Assembly: GCA_036417435.1 (NCBI GenBank)
Contig: CM070899.1
Coordinates: 152,286,237 to 152,350,236 of the forward strand
From: Inia geoffrensis
Lineage: Eukaryota; Chordata; Mammalia; Artiodactyla; Iniidae
DNA: 64,000 bases
Reading direction: 5' to 3'
Below, in pieces: positions 1 to 11,229 of the stretch. The position numbers were made by a program, and so were the translations under genes. The first letter of the stretch is position 1. Each line of letters begins with the position of its first letter. Under the pieces are notes generated by a model. The model saw only the letters and a list, made by a program, of their open reading frames with translations, ran no database searches and was not told where the DNA came from.

Positions 1-959
1 AGAGCCAGCTACCAGGGCTGTTTAGGTTCTCCTCTCCTCTGAGATCACTGGATTAAAATCAGAGTAAAAGGAGGGACCACAGCCACATCTCCCACAATCC
101 TTTACCTTCACCTTCTCTTGTCTAACTGCTATAAAACAGTCCTGACTGATGACAAGACTCACAGGCTTTCTATAGCGGAGTAGAATACCCTAAATATCAC
201 ACAAGTGTCAGGCCTGAAGAAAAGCCACCTGTGATCTGGTGAAAAGGAATAAGCAGAGAGGGAGAGCTGGAGGAAACAGGCAAAGCACAGAAGTGTCTCC
301 AAACAACTGCCGCAAGCCCAAAACTGCCCTCCAGCTCTGTGTGGCTCACCCTCCATTCTAAGCTCTGCTCCACAGCAGAGAATCACCTGGTTTGTTTATA
401 AGAATAAAGTTAGTTAAATTAGGACCAAACTGCTTGAAAATTTAACAGCATTAAGTAGGGTGCTATATTACTAGATTCTTAATCTTAGCAACAGTTTGTA
501 TTCTACTATAATTCTGAGGAGATGCAACAAATTCTCCTGTCCTTCTCTACAGCCCATCTGAGATTCCCCCTCTGCCACAAACTCACAGCATCACAAAAGG
601 TGAGAGCAAGGAACTGAATGCACTTCTAGGGCAAATCCCTTTGGGGTTTTCCCCCCAATATAAAACCTATCCATTAAAGAAAATTACAAAACATTTCTCA
701 ACATTTTATGAATATTTTTCATGTTACTATACAGTTTCTCAAGACTTTGAGTTACATTAAAATTCTACCAAATGCTAATCAGTCACCTATGTTGGACATT
801 TATATCATTTCTAAATGTTTTCAACCATTAAATAATTCTGCAAGGAACGTCTTTGTACACAATGTTCTTCCGTATTTAGAATTAATTCCTTTGGAAACTC
901 CAAAACAAAAAATGTTATTGCTCAAAAGCTTACCCAAAGGCTGTACCTATTTTTACAAC
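1..959. other. No recognised feature (IQGAP1 intron 2)
   Basis: AT-rich sequence without a convincing repeat or exon. I looked on the minus strand for IQGAP1 exon 3, which should continue the reading frame after Lys-50 and Arg-51, and did not find it. Confidence 0.5.
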
Positions 960-1085
960 TCTCTCATTTTACAAATAAGAGTAAGGCCTATTAAAGGTTA
1001 CCTGCTAGCTAGTGACAAAGGTGTGATAAGAGGACCCTGATTCCTAATTTAGAATCCTTCTCACTAAACCACTATTGCTCTTACC
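960..1085 (-). repeat. MIR SINE fragment
   Basis: The 'cattttacaaataag ... ctagctagtgacaaagg ... ccactattgctctt' pattern matches the reverse complement of the MIR core and 3' part. It is strongly diverged. Confidence 0.5.
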
Positions 1086-1386
1086 ACATCACCCCAAAAG
1101 CCTAACAGAGCTGAGCTCCACAGGGCTGTCTAAACAGGACAAAGTTTCAGATATCCCATGCAGGAAAAAGGCTGGTATCTCTCCAAGTTCTGTCCACTTA
1201 ATAGGGTTTTAAATATTTCAGTTTAACTGTAAGACCACCAGTAATTCTCAACTCAGACACAAAGCTTCCTTATAAAACTTAAGCATTTAAATTAACTTTA
1301 TAAATACATTTAAGAATAAATCTATGCATTGATTCTTATCTTATACTGGGCACAAAAATCCACTCAAAACGGATTAAAGACTTGAA

Positions 1387-1688
1387 TGCAAGACTTGAAA
1401 CCATAAACTCTTTTAAGAAAACACAGGGGGTAAGCTCCTTGACGTCAGTCTTGGAGATGCGTTTTTTGGATTTGACACCTAAAGCAAAGGCATCAAAAGC
1501 AAAAATAAACAAGGACGATTATATCAAACTAAAAAAATGCAAGACTTGAAACCATAAACTCCTTTAAGAAAACATAGGGGGTAAGCTCCTTGACATCAGT
1601 CTTGGAGATGATTTTTTTGGATTTGACACCTAAAGCAAAGGCATCAAAAGCAAAAATAAACAAGGACGATTGTATCAAACTAAAAAAA
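1387..1688 (+). repeat. 151-bp tandem duplication inside the L1
   Basis: Positions 1387-1537 and 1538-1688 are two head-to-tail copies of the same L1 ORF2 segment, each beginning 'tgcaagacttgaaacc' and ending in a run of seven A. They differ at only a few positions. Normal L1 sequence resumes after the second copy at 'gcctctgcacag'. Confidence 0.92.
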
Positions 1689-2070
1689 GCCTCTGCACAG
1701 CAAAGGAAACCACCAACAAAATGAAAAGGCAACCTATGGAATGGTAGAAAATATTTGCAAATCATATATCTGATAAGGGGTTAAATCCAAAATATATGAA
1801 GAACTCATGCAACTCAATGGCAAAAAACCCCCTAACAATCCAATTTTTAAATGGGCAGAGGAACTGAAATGTTTTCCAAAGAAGACATACAAATGGCCAA
1901 CAGGTACCTGAAAAGATGCTCAACATCATTAAATCATCAGGGAAATGCAAATCAAAACCACAATGAGCTATCACCTCACACCTGTTAGAATGGCTACTAT
2001 CAAAAAGACAAGAGAAAGAAAGTGTTGGTGAGGATGTGAAGAAAAGGGAACCCTTGTGCACTATTGGTGG

Positions 2071-2625
2071 TGTAGACAAAGAATGTCCTCTGCCATTTCA
2101 GTAAAACAAAGAACGTTGAGGCCATCAAGCCATCAGCCACTGCAGAGGCCATTGACGGTGCACCCTAAGGGGAATTCAGGATGGAGAAAAACAGGTTGCC
2201 TGCCACCAAGCCATGAACCTCTACATCCAGCTCCAACGGTATACCCTGAGAGGATTCAAGAGAGAGAAAAAAAGGATACTGGCTCTACATAAGGTGCATA
2301 TCAAAGGAATAATTTCAATAAGCCCAGACTCTTGCATCTTCCCGTAAGTAGAAAAGCACTTAATTCATTAACTTGAGATGTCTGGGTTTTTTGTTTTGTT
2401 TTAATAGCAGTAATCTTATGATGTTCTGACTACCTGGTTTGGGTTTTGTTTTTTGTTTTTTTTTCTTCAAAAAACTCTTATTTATCCTGGCTCCTCCCTT
2501 ACCTCTTTGGAACAGTCCTTCAGAGCTATCTGAGAGGCTGTCTCCTGGGCTTTAAGTCCTCATTAAGGCTGCCGAATAAAACGTAATTCTCAACTTTCAG
2601 GTTGTACATTTTTTTTCAGCCAACA
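2071..2625 (+). mobile_element. Solo LTR of an endogenous retrovirus-like element
   Basis: A 555-bp insertion interrupts the L1. It begins TGTAGAC and ends CCAACA, and it is flanked by a 4-bp target duplication GTGG (2067-2070 and 2626-2629). The L1 sequence joins up when the insertion and one GTGG are removed. An AATAAA signal lies near 2575 in a pyrimidine-rich 3' part, giving plus orientation. The 4-bp duplication fits class I (gammaretrovirus-like) integration. No internal viral coding sequence remains, so this is a recombined solo LTR. The family is not identified. Confidence 0.8.
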
Positions 2626-2730
2626 GTGGGAATATAAATTGGTGTAGCCACTATGGAGGCAATATGGAGGTTCTTCAAAAAATTAAAAATAGAACTGCCA
2701 TATCATCCAGCAATTCCACTTCTGGGTATA

Positions 2731-3088
2731 CAGACATCCCTGGGTTATCAACAGGGGACTGGCTCCAGGACCCACGTAGATAGGTACCAAAATTCAAGGA
2801 TGCTCAAATCCTGTACATAAAATGTCATCGTATTTGCATACAACCTAAGCACACTCTCCTGTATACTTTAAATCATCTGTAGGTTACTATAATACCTAAT
2901 ACAATGTAAAAGCTATGTAAATGGTTGTCAATATAATGTAAATGTTATAATGTAAATAATTGCTGCCAAGCAGCAAATTCAAGTTTTGCTTTTTGGAACT
3001 TTCTGGAATTATTTTTTCCCTGAATATTTTCAATCCACAGTTGTTTGACTCCACAGATGCTGAACCTGCAGATATGGAGGGATAACTG
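2731..3088. mobile_element. MER2-like Tc1/mariner DNA transposon
   Basis: A 358-bp insertion in the L1 flanked by the TA target duplication (2729-2730 and 3089-3090). Its ends, 'cagacatccctgggttatc' and 'gatatggagggataactg', are degraded inverted termini of MER2. The interior matches MER2, including the 'gcaaattcaagttttgc' and 'ggaactttctggaatt' blocks. It is non-autonomous and has no transposase gene. Confidence 0.85.
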
Positions 3089-4134
3089 TATAGCCAAAAG
3101 AAATGAAAACAGGATATCGAATATAAATCTGCACTCTCATGTCCACCACAGCATTATTCACAATAGTCAAGATATGGAAACACTAAGTACCCAGGAATGG
3201 ACGAAGGGATAAAGAGGTTGTGATATATGTCTACAAAGAAATATTACTCAGCCATGAGAAAGAAGGAAATCCTGCCATTTGTGACAACAATGGATGGACC
3301 TTGAGGGGCATTATGCTAAGTGAAATAAACTAGACAGAGAAAACCAAGTACTGTATGGTATCACTTAAACGTGGAAGCTTAAAAAAAACTTTAGTGCCTG
3401 CCATGAGGTAGGGTGTGGAGAAAATAGGGAGAGGTTGGTAAAAGGATACAAACTTTCAGCTTTAAGATGAATAAGGTCTGAGGATCTAACATAAACCAGT
3501 GACTATAGTCGATAACATTATATTGTATAATTAAAATATGTTAAGAGAGTAGAACTTAAATGTCCTCACCAAAAAAAAAAAAAAAAAAAGATAAACGTGA
3601 GGTGATGGATATGTTAACTACATCCTTTCACAATGTATACATATATCAAATCACCACAAAGTACTTATTTTAAATATCCTATAGTTTTACATGCTATTTA
3701 TACCTCAGTAAAGCAGAAATTTAACAAACAGATCAATCTATGCACAAAAGAAAAGTCACTGGTTAACACAATTCTCATATTATCAATTCTCATGTTTAAA
3801 ACTGTCTTAATAGTCATAGAACTCCACAGTTGGAAGGCTCATTAAAGCTCTTCCAGTCTACCCCAACTCCTCCACTCCCCTCTCACCTTCCACTCCCTCC
3901 CCCACTTCAATGCCTGAATGCTTCCAAAACATCTTGGCCAAATCATGGTGTAAGCTGACCCTGAACACTGATGCTGACATGGAAATCACACATTCAAGTT
4001 AACCCATTTCATCTCAGGATTCTAGTAGCCAAAAAGTTTTTATTAAGCCAGCAGTTAGCTCCCCACTGACACCCTAAGTTGCCTTCTGGAGCAAGACAAC
4101 ATATGGAATTAAAATATAATGTGACCAGTACTGG

Positions 4135-4330
4135 CCAGGGACTTTCAAAGACGTGGATTTACATCCTGTCCCTGTTACTTATCAAGACAGCAAGTCACTT
4201 ACCCAGTTTCTTCATTCGTTAAAAGGGAATAACAATATTTTCCAAATAAAGCTGTTGTTGAGGATTAAATAAGATTACACGTGAAATACAGTGCTTAGCA
4301 CAGTGCTTGGCTAGATATTTAAAAATTTGT
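4135..4330 (+). repeat. MIR SINE
   Basis: It has the MIR order: 'caagtcacttacccagtttcttcattcg', then 'ttgttgaggattaaataag', then 'gcttagcacagtgcttggc'. Confidence 0.8.
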
Positions 4331-4404
4331 GCTTTTCCTCCTTTCCCCTCATATGATGCGTCACATGCTGACACTTTTATCAGTAAAATGATTCCAGTTC
4401 CTTC

Positions 4405-4540
4405 AAGTACTCTTCATGAAAAGAGAACAGCACCTACCTCACAGGACGATTGTGAGGATTAAAAGAGATAACACACATAAAGAGTTAAGAACAGTGCCTG
4501 GAATAGAGTAAGCGCTCAGAGCATTAGCTGGTATCACTGC
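4405..4540 (+). repeat. MIR SINE, 3' half
   Basis: 'cacctacctcacaggacga', 'gtgaggattaaaagagata' and 'cagtgcctggaatagagtaa' are the MIR 3' half in sense orientation. Confidence 0.75.
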
Positions 4541-4954
4541 TAGTGTTAGACATGGCTCCTTGCCCCTCGCATCTTTCTCATTCATCTCTGAACACTATGC
4601 TCCAGGTGTGGTCTGACTGGCCTGAAATGGAACCGGAATATCACTCCTTCATTCTGAACACTCCAAAACCACAGACAAAGCCTCAGTTAAATTATTTTAC
4701 AACACTTTTCCACTCAACAGAGATTCTTAGTATTTTTTTCTCCAAATATGCAGCTGCTAAACCTGATCTCTACAGCTCCATATTAGAACCATTATTTGCA
4801 CTCATCTCTACTATGTTTCTTCATGTTTTATTCAGCCCATTGTCCCGAATGTCAACACCTTTTGGGATCCTAATTCTGTTACCCAAAATACCAACTTCTC
4901 TTCCAGCTTCACATTATCCACAAATATTAATGGGTTTTAAAGAATGATGAGGAG

Positions 4955-5240
4955 TTGTTCACCAAATGGCCAAGGCAGAGAAGGCCTCTAAGCAGAAGAA
5001 ATACCATGTACAAAGGCAGGGAGGGCTGAGAAAAAATGGTGGGTTACGGAGTAGTTCAGCACTATCACTGCTAGAAGGGAAAGTAGGAGGTGAAGATGAA
5101 AAAAAAGAGCAGGCTGGATGGTGCAAGGCCCGTCTGTCATGCTAAGAAACCTTTCCTTCTGTCATGAGAGACACTGAAGGATTTTAAGTGGGAGGTGATC
5201 TCATCAGATCTGTTTCAGAAAATCACTGTGGCAAAAAAGT
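4955..5240 (-). repeat. L2 LINE fragment
   Basis: The reverse complement of the L2 3' region: a 'gcagaagaaataccatgtacaaaggcaggg' block and 'ggattttaagtgggaggtgatctcatcagatctg' are recognisable. Confidence 0.65.
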
Positions 5241-5660
5241 GGGGTTTTAAAAATTTTCAAGTACAAATGTTTCTACAAGTACAAATGTTTTAACAAAGAG
5301 GTCACTTTAAAAAAAAAAGTTCTGAGAATGTTATACCAAGTGGTGACACCAGCACACCCAATCTGTGATCAGGTCTCTCAGCCACGACCACAGATAGAAC
5401 TCAGCAACAAAACTCTTATATGAAGGAAACGGAGAATAGAGTTGTTAGTCCTTCCTCCCACAAAAAGGGATTAAACTTTCAACATTTTCTCCTCCTCAAG
5501 TTTAACCCTAGAACTGCTTTAACAAATCTAACTCAAATGAAAATTACTAAAAAAAAAAAAATTTTTAAGTGACATCTGATCTGAAACACAACTATTAAAC
5601 AGGAAAACAGTAACATCTGAATAGTTCATTTTCTATAAATAACACCAAAAAAAAAAATCT
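5241..5660. other. No recognised feature; small 18-bp duplication
   Basis: A-rich sequence. 'caagtacaaatgttt' occurs at 5258 and again at 5276, a direct repeat with an 18-bp period. Nothing else is recognisable. Confidence 0.5.
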
Positions 5661-5664
5661 TTAA

Positions 5665-5890
5665 CACCACCTGGCAGATATTAAGTTAAATACTTTACAT
5701 GTATTATTTCACTTGATCCTTGCAAAAACCCCATAAGGTAAGTAGTATTACTATTCTTATTTAACTGATATAAGAAAACTATGGGCTCCTCAAAGTAAAG
5801 TAACCTGTCCAAGATTGCCCTTCTAGTAAGTGGCTGAGCTCACACCTGAACCCAAGATGGTGTGATTCTAAAGTGCAAACTGAGGTGCTA
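5665..5890 (-). repeat. MIR SINE
   Basis: 'actttacatgtattatttcacttgatccttgc', 'cccataaggtaagtagtatt' and 'agtaacctgtccaagattgc' follow the reverse complement of MIR. Confidence 0.75.
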
Positions 5891-6234
5891 CATTCCAGCA
5901 ACTTATTCAAAAATAACAAAAGCTACTACCCTCCTTAATACTCACTAATAAAAGCTCAAGTTCTGGAGCTGGGCCTCCTGAAGCACCCTTAACCACAGTG
6001 CATGACCTCATTAACAACACTTACTCTACCAAGGACCAAGAGAGAGGGCTATAAAATATTAAACATTGAAGTTGACACAATTAGTGTGAAAAGTGCTTAT
6101 ATAAAAGTCTATCTTTAATATAACTGCATAATAATTCTTATAAATAGTCCTGATACAGCTTTCATATCTAGTGTATTTAGATAAAGCTTTGTTTTATTCA
6201 TATTTTAAATCAATTTTCCAAAAAAAATCTACTC
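5891..6234. other. No recognised feature
   Basis: AT-rich intronic DNA with no repeat or exon that I recognise. Confidence 0.4.
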
Positions 6235-7189
6235 TGACAGCTAAATATCCATTCAGGAAACATTTCTAATGGCTCACTCTGTGCAACACTTATCAGTGGC
6301 ATAAAATGCGCTAACTACCTGGAGATCACCCTCTGGGAACAGAGATGCTTAAACTACTAGCTACAATAGTAGATGATATTTGAAGTAGGCTTTTAAGATA
6401 AACTGTATTTAGAAAGGTGAAAATGGGAAATAAAGATATTTAAGATAAAGGAGAACAGCATAAAAAAGAGGGCAAAAAGGCATGAAAACAAATGGCATAT
6501 TTAGGGAATGACAAATCATTGTGGTAGAGGAGTAGGAGATGTACCTGGAACAATAGAATTTTAATCTGCAGCCAATGGGAACCACAAAAGTTTTTGAATA
6601 GAAGAGTAGCTTGGTCAGATCTGACACTTAGTATGGTAACTAGGACAACAGCACGGAAGATAGATTCAACAGAGAAATATTAGGCAACTACTTCAGGAAT
6701 CCAGGTGAGAGATAATAAGGTCTCCAACTAGGGCAATGGCAGAAACAGAAAGAAAAATGATGAGTAATTTCAAAGGAAGAATTGACCCCATTTGACAATC
6801 TGTTAGATGGCTGGGAGTGGGGGTTAGAAGGGCACTGAGGAAGATGAGGTTTAACAGACAATTGGAAAAGAAAAGAAAAACAAAGTTAGCTCCTGACCTC
6901 ACATTTTGCTACTGACTTTAAACATCAAGTGGATTAGAGATTTTAAAACATAAAAAAAATGAAAGGAGGAAAAAAATATAAATGAATGGTTGTATAATCT
7001 TGAAATGTGAAAGGCCTTTCCAAACAAGACTGTGAGGCAGAAATCATTTTGAAAAGGGGGAAATAAACTGTCTACACAAAAGCAGTTGAACTTCTACAGG
7101 GAAATTAAAAAAAAAAAATTTGAAAGATAAGCTGGAGGGAAAATTTACAACCTATAACAAGGGGATAATAATCTCTCATAATCTTCATT

Positions 7190-7323
7190 TTTAAAAATTT
7201 TTTAAATTTTTTGTCTGCACGGCATGCAGATCTCAGTTCCCTGACCAGGCATTGAACTTGTCCCCCACCCCTCCTGCACTGGAAGCATGGAGTCCCAACC
7301 ACTGAACAGCCAGGGAAGTGCCC
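7190..7323 (-). repeat. tRNA-derived SINE, short type
   Basis: On the plus strand it ends 'cagccagggaagtgccc' and contains 'cagttccctgaccaggcattgaac', the reverse complement of the short CHR-type SINE. It has a diverged T-rich tail side. Confidence 0.75.
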
Positions 7324-7339
7324 TCTCCCATAATCTTTA

Positions 7340-7661
7340 TTTATTTGTTTTTTAAAATAAAGCTTTATTTATTTATTTATGGCAGCATTGGGTCTTCATT
7401 GCTGTGCGTGGGCTTTCTCTAGTTGTGGCGAGCGGGGGCTACTCTTTGTTGCGGAGCATGGGCTTCTCATTGTGGTGGCTTCTCTTGTGGAGCACAGGAT
7501 CTAGGCGTGCAGCCTTCAGTATTTGTGGCACCTGGGCTCAGTAGTTGTGGCTCGCAGGCCTAGTTGCTCTGTGGCATGTGGGATCTTCCTGGACCAGGGC
7601 TCGAACCCATGTCGCCTGCATTGGCAGGCCAATTCTTAACCACTGCGCCACCAGGGAAGCC
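7340..7661 (-). repeat. CHR-type SINE, long type
   Basis: Full-length antisense copy with target duplication CTCCCATAATCTTTA (7325-7339 and 7662-7676). The long 'agttgtggctcgcagg' type 3' region is present. Confidence 0.92.
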
Positions 7662-8264
7662 CTCCCATAATCTTTAGATGCATATATATGTATTTTAATG
7701 CTTGAAATAAATGACAAATATTTCCCCAGGAAAATGCACTAGAAACACAAAGAGGCAATTCACAAAAGAATATAAGTAGCCAGCAATTATGGGAAAAAAA
7801 TCTTAATCTCACTACTAATCAAAGGAATGCAAATTAAAGTAACAATAACACCATTTTCAGCTAGCAGACTGGCAAAGATAAAAAAGAATGATAGTAACTT
7901 ATTATTGTCCAGTATGGGGGGAAACTCAACATTCTCACACTGTTCCACAAGAAAATCTGGCAACACGTACCATCTATAGGAAACTTGCAAAAACTTCAAT
8001 AAAAGGAAAAAGGTTGTTCTGTTTTTAAAAGATGATTTGGTGACTTGTGGCATGGATGGCTAAATAAATGATTATGCCATTAAACAAGGCTGGGAACACA
8101 AGAAGCAGGCCAGAATGATAAGTTCATGCCTGAAATATGTTCAGCTTGAAAGGTCAATGATACATTTAGGTAGAGACATCCTACCGGTTGTTGGAAATAC
8201 AAGTCTGAAAAACTCAGGAGAGAGACCAGGTTTGACCAGGGACCCAGATTTGAAAAGTGGCACC

Positions 8265-8623
8265 AGGACTTCCCTGGTGGCGCAGTGGTTAAGAATCCGC
8301 CTGCCAATGCAGGGGACATGGGTTCGATCCCTGGGCCAGGAAGATCCCATATGCCATGGAGCAACTAAGCCGGGGCACCACAACTACTGAGCCCACCAGC
8401 CACAACTACTGAAGCCCGCATGTTCTACAGCCCATGTGCCACAACTGTTGAGCCCACGTGCTGCAACTACTGAAGCCCGCATGCCTAGAGCCCGTGCTCC
8501 GCAACCAGAGAAGCCATCGCAATGAGAAGCCTGCGTACCACAATGAAAAGCAGCCTCCCTCTTGACGCAACTCGAGAAAGCCCACACGCAGCAACGAAGA
8601 CCCAATGCAGCCAAAAAAAAAAA
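8265..8623 (+). repeat. CHR-type SINE, long type
   Basis: Starts 'ggacttccctggtggcgcag' and ends in an A-tail at 8612-8623. The tRNA-like B-box region is 'gggttcgatccctgg'. It is inserted into the L2. Confidence 0.92.
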
Positions 8624-9324
8624 GAGAGAGAAGAAAGAGAAGCAGCACCACAGGAGTGGACGAGCTCCCTAGAGAAAGACTGTAGAGACAAATTTTAAAG
8701 TTCAAAGACTGTGCCTTGGAAAATCACCAACACTTAAGAGGCGAATATTACAGAGAAAGAACAGTTACTATGGTAAAAAGAGAACTATGAGAGAATCATG
8801 TGATGGCAAGCAAGGAAGAAAAAAATTTCAGGAAGCTGGGAGAGGTCACCAACTTCAAATGCTGCAGAGAGATGGGTGGCAAAGAGAAAAGGATATGGCA
8901 AATAAGGAAGAAGGTCATCTGGGACCCTAATAGGGGGGAGTCTCAGTGGAGTGATGAGGCAGGAGGATCAGATTACTATAACTAGAGAAGTCACTAGAAG
9001 TAGGGAACTAGAGACAGAAAATGCAGAGTTCTTTTTCAAGAAACCTGAGAAGGGAAGAAGAGAAATTGGGGGGATAAAGAAAGGGTTAGTCTGAAGTGGC
9101 GGCATGTCTCTGTCTCTTCTTTTAAATAACTGAAGAATAGGCACATATCTGCGCCCTTCAAGAAAAGAATAAGGAAGGGGGACTAAAGACACAAGAACTA
9201 AAGGAATAAAAAAGGAGGTTCTGAAGAACACAATGGGCAGTTATCTATGAAAAGGAACATACCCACTTCTTCCTTGAGAAAGAGGGAAGGAAATAAGAAT
9301 GAGCAAGAATGACGTATCTAACTA

Positions 9325-9450
9325 GCCTCTCTTGAGCTTCAGTTTCCTGTCTGTAAGATAGGATTAGGAACAGCACCTACTCTCATAAGATTGTTGTGAA
9401 GACTGAGATAACGTATACAAGCACTAGTAGGCTCTAAATAATGGTAGCAA
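9325..9450 (+). repeat. MIR SINE
   Basis: 'gcttcagtttcctgtctgtaag', 'cacctactctcataagattgttgtgaag' and 'ctctaaataatgg' follow MIR order. Confidence 0.75.
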
Positions 9451-10129
9451 CGTGTTTGTGTACGCGTGGGTGACAGCTAGATCCCAGAGATAAACGTACT
9501 TCTAGAGCCTGACACCCAGTAACTTGCGTAATACCTGTCTACTTTGTCTTATTGATATCATTTGACAAAGAGAGCATGTACTTGGCCCTACCCATTCCAC
9601 CACTCAGCAAGACAAAGAAATGACTATTCAGAGAACTCTAGTGTGGTAAGCCTTAAAACAAGCCCAGACCAAGAGCATATGGAGAAAAGAATCAAGGTGG
9701 GAATCTGAATTAGGGGTCTGTGAAACCAGCTGAACAAGTCCTGCAGACCACATGACTTCAGTGGTTTCCCGGCTCTGTGCAATACAGAAGAGGAACATAA
9801 CAATGCCGGAACTGACTACTCGAAACCACTGAGATTCAGTTCCTCCAGGAGCAGCTCCGCTGGCACCACACCCAGTTTGCAGAGCAAACGCCGCTCCCCC
9901 CCCCCCACCAAATGTCAGCATTACTCACTGCTAAAAACCTCCCAAGTTGGGCCATCTTTCCTTGTAAATAGGATTTTACTAAGTTGCTAACACATTTGAG
10001 TACCATTTAGGCACTGGAAACAGCCTAGTAATTTCAATACGGTGTGGCAAAAACAAGTCTGAGAAAAAAGAATGTTTATTATTCAATAAAGCATTCCTCA
10101 CCATATGAAGAGGGAGGGGAATGAGAACT
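9451..10129. other. No recognised feature; C homopolymer
   Basis: No gene or repeat family recognised. A run of about 11 C lies near 9896-9906. Confidence 0.45.
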
Positions 10130-10440
10130 GGTTTCCCAGAGAAAATGACATTTATGCCTTGAAGGATGTGTGTGTGTGTGTGCGCGCGTGCACACATGGG
10201 GGAGAACATGTCAAGCTAAAGGAAGAGAATGTACAGACCTTTTGAAGGATTTCAAACAGGAAGGAAACGATTAGATCTGATTTAAAAGATCACTCCAAGC
10301 ACAATGGATTAGGAGGGGGGTCTATTAAGGGGTGCAGAGCTACTAAAGAAAGTACAGCAGTAACCCAGGCAAGAAATGACAAAGGCTAGTCTTCCAAGCC
10401 ATACAAGCAAAATGAGAAATCTTGATAGTATCTGTTTTAA
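10130..10440 (-). repeat. L2 LINE fragment with GT/GC microsatellite
   Basis: 'aatgacatttatgccttgaagg' and 'acgattagatctgatttaaaagatcact' are reverse-complement L2 blocks. A short GT/GC alternating run (about 10167-10196) interrupts them. Confidence 0.6.
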
Positions 10441-10669
10441 AAGAAACTTCTGAGTATGAATTAAACCAATCTGAACAGCTATAGGAATTGTGAGAAACAG
10501 ATGGGATTTTTTTTTCTTCGTCTTAAGTTAACTTAGTTAACCTCTGTGTTTCTTGATACCTAAAACAGACCTGTCCCTGAACAAATCATTTCACTCTGCT
10601 GAACTGGACAAGGTATGTCAAGTTTACTTGCCAATATTAAATGTCTAATTGTTATCATATTTCAAAAGG

Positions 10670-10822
10670 GTCCCTCGTCTTATTAGAGTGGTAGAAACTA
10701 GACTATGGTGATGGTTGAACCACTTGGTAAATTTACTAAAAATTGTCGACCTATACACTGAATCAGAGAGTTTTATGGTATGTAAATGGTACCTCAATGA
10801 AATTTAAAAAGAAAAAAAAAAG
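10670..10822 (+). repeat. L1-type 3' end fragment
   Basis: 'tggtatgtaaatggtacctcaatgaaattt' followed by an A-rich tail resembles old L1 3' UTR ends. Confidence 0.5.
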
Positions 10823-11229
10823 TCCCTGAGTGAATAGGATTAACTTACTTCCAGACCAAGTATTCAGAAGCAAAGCCTAGTGAAACATTACTGTGTTCAA
10901 CCTATACACCCACCCAGGTCTACTTTACCATATATCATGAAGTATGAAAGACCTTTTAACACTAAATGGAAAAAAAAAAAAAGACTTCAAAGTGAGCTCA
11001 AGTCTCAGCCTAGTCACTGCTGGTTGTAGGCAGCTCTTGAGAAAAAAAAAACAGGTGAGAGTCCTCTACTAGGTGGAAGACAGGCACATATTTCTTTGCA
11101 AAAAACCAGTTCTCTGAGTCACTGCCTACTGCAGCAGCTGTCAGAGCCCAGGGGAACGAGGAGAGGCTGTAGAGTGAAAACATGCCAAAAAGTTAATTTT
11201 CAGATCTAGTCGTTAGTGAGAACGTATCA
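10823..11229. other. No recognised feature
   Basis: Intronic sequence with scattered short A-runs. No family recognised. Confidence 0.4.

Larger units (their letters stand above)
1335..3722 (+). mobile_element. L1 LINE 3' part, split by an LTR and a MER2
   Basis: Sense-oriented L1: the C-terminal part of ORF2 followed by a 3' UTR ending near 'tatacctcagtaaagc'. ORF2 landmarks such as 'ccatatcatccagcaattccacttctgggtata' are recognisable but the frame is broken throughout. The element is interrupted at 2071-2625 by a solo LTR and at 2731-3088 by a MER2 transposon, and it contains an internal 151-bp duplication. It is antisense to IQGAP1. It is probably an older L1M-type element; the subfamily is not resolved. 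Confidence 0.85.
3808..4950 (-). mobile_element. CR1/L3-type LINE remnant
   Basis: Ancient CR1-family LINE in minus orientation. On the plus strand the blocks run in the order typical of CR1 complements: 'agttggaaggctcattaaag' near 3828, the 'agtttttattaagcc' block near 4034, 'tgctccaggtgtggtctgac' near 4599, and 'cttttgggatcctaattctg' near 4860. Two MIR copies are inserted at 4135-4330 and 4405-4540. It is sense with respect to IQGAP1. Confidence 0.7.
6905..8060 (+). mobile_element. Old L1/HAL1-type fragment with SINE insertions
   Basis: ORF2-like blocks in plus orientation: 'ggattagagattttaaaacataaa' near 6931, and 'aatctcactactaatcaaaggaatgcaaatt' near 7805. SINEs interrupt it at 7190-7323 and 7340-7661. 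It lies inside the older L2. Confidence 0.65.
6235..9290 (-). mobile_element. L2 LINE spread over 3 kb, split by later insertions
   Basis: Minus-strand L2 sequence appears in consistent order: the 3' end near 6255-6420 ('ggaaacatttctaatgg'), the 3' ORF region at 6420-6900, then after an L1-type insertion the RT-proximal ORF2 blocks at 8100-8264 and 8640-9290 ('aggtcaccaacttcaaatgctgcagag'). Inserted elements account for roughly half of the interval. It is sense with respect to IQGAP1 and has no open frame. Block order is clear, but the exact ends are estimates. Confidence 0.65.

Noticed and set aside
1..600. Possible IQGAP1 exon 3 near the window start
   Set aside because: No minus-strand frame continues the expected sequence after residue 51 with a matching phase and acceptor.
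2056..2292. 78-codon open frame inside the LTR as a retroviral protein
   Set aside because: It crosses the L1-LTR junction at 2071 and matches no retroviral protein. The element is a solo LTR without internal sequence.
8115..8390. Recurrent open frames of 60-150 codons in and around SINEs (also near 14859, 22686, 30564, 45531, 51321)
   Set aside because: They share peptide patterns such as 'GRRTLNHCATREA' or 'PPADAGDTGSCPG' because they are translations of the same SINE, not proteins.
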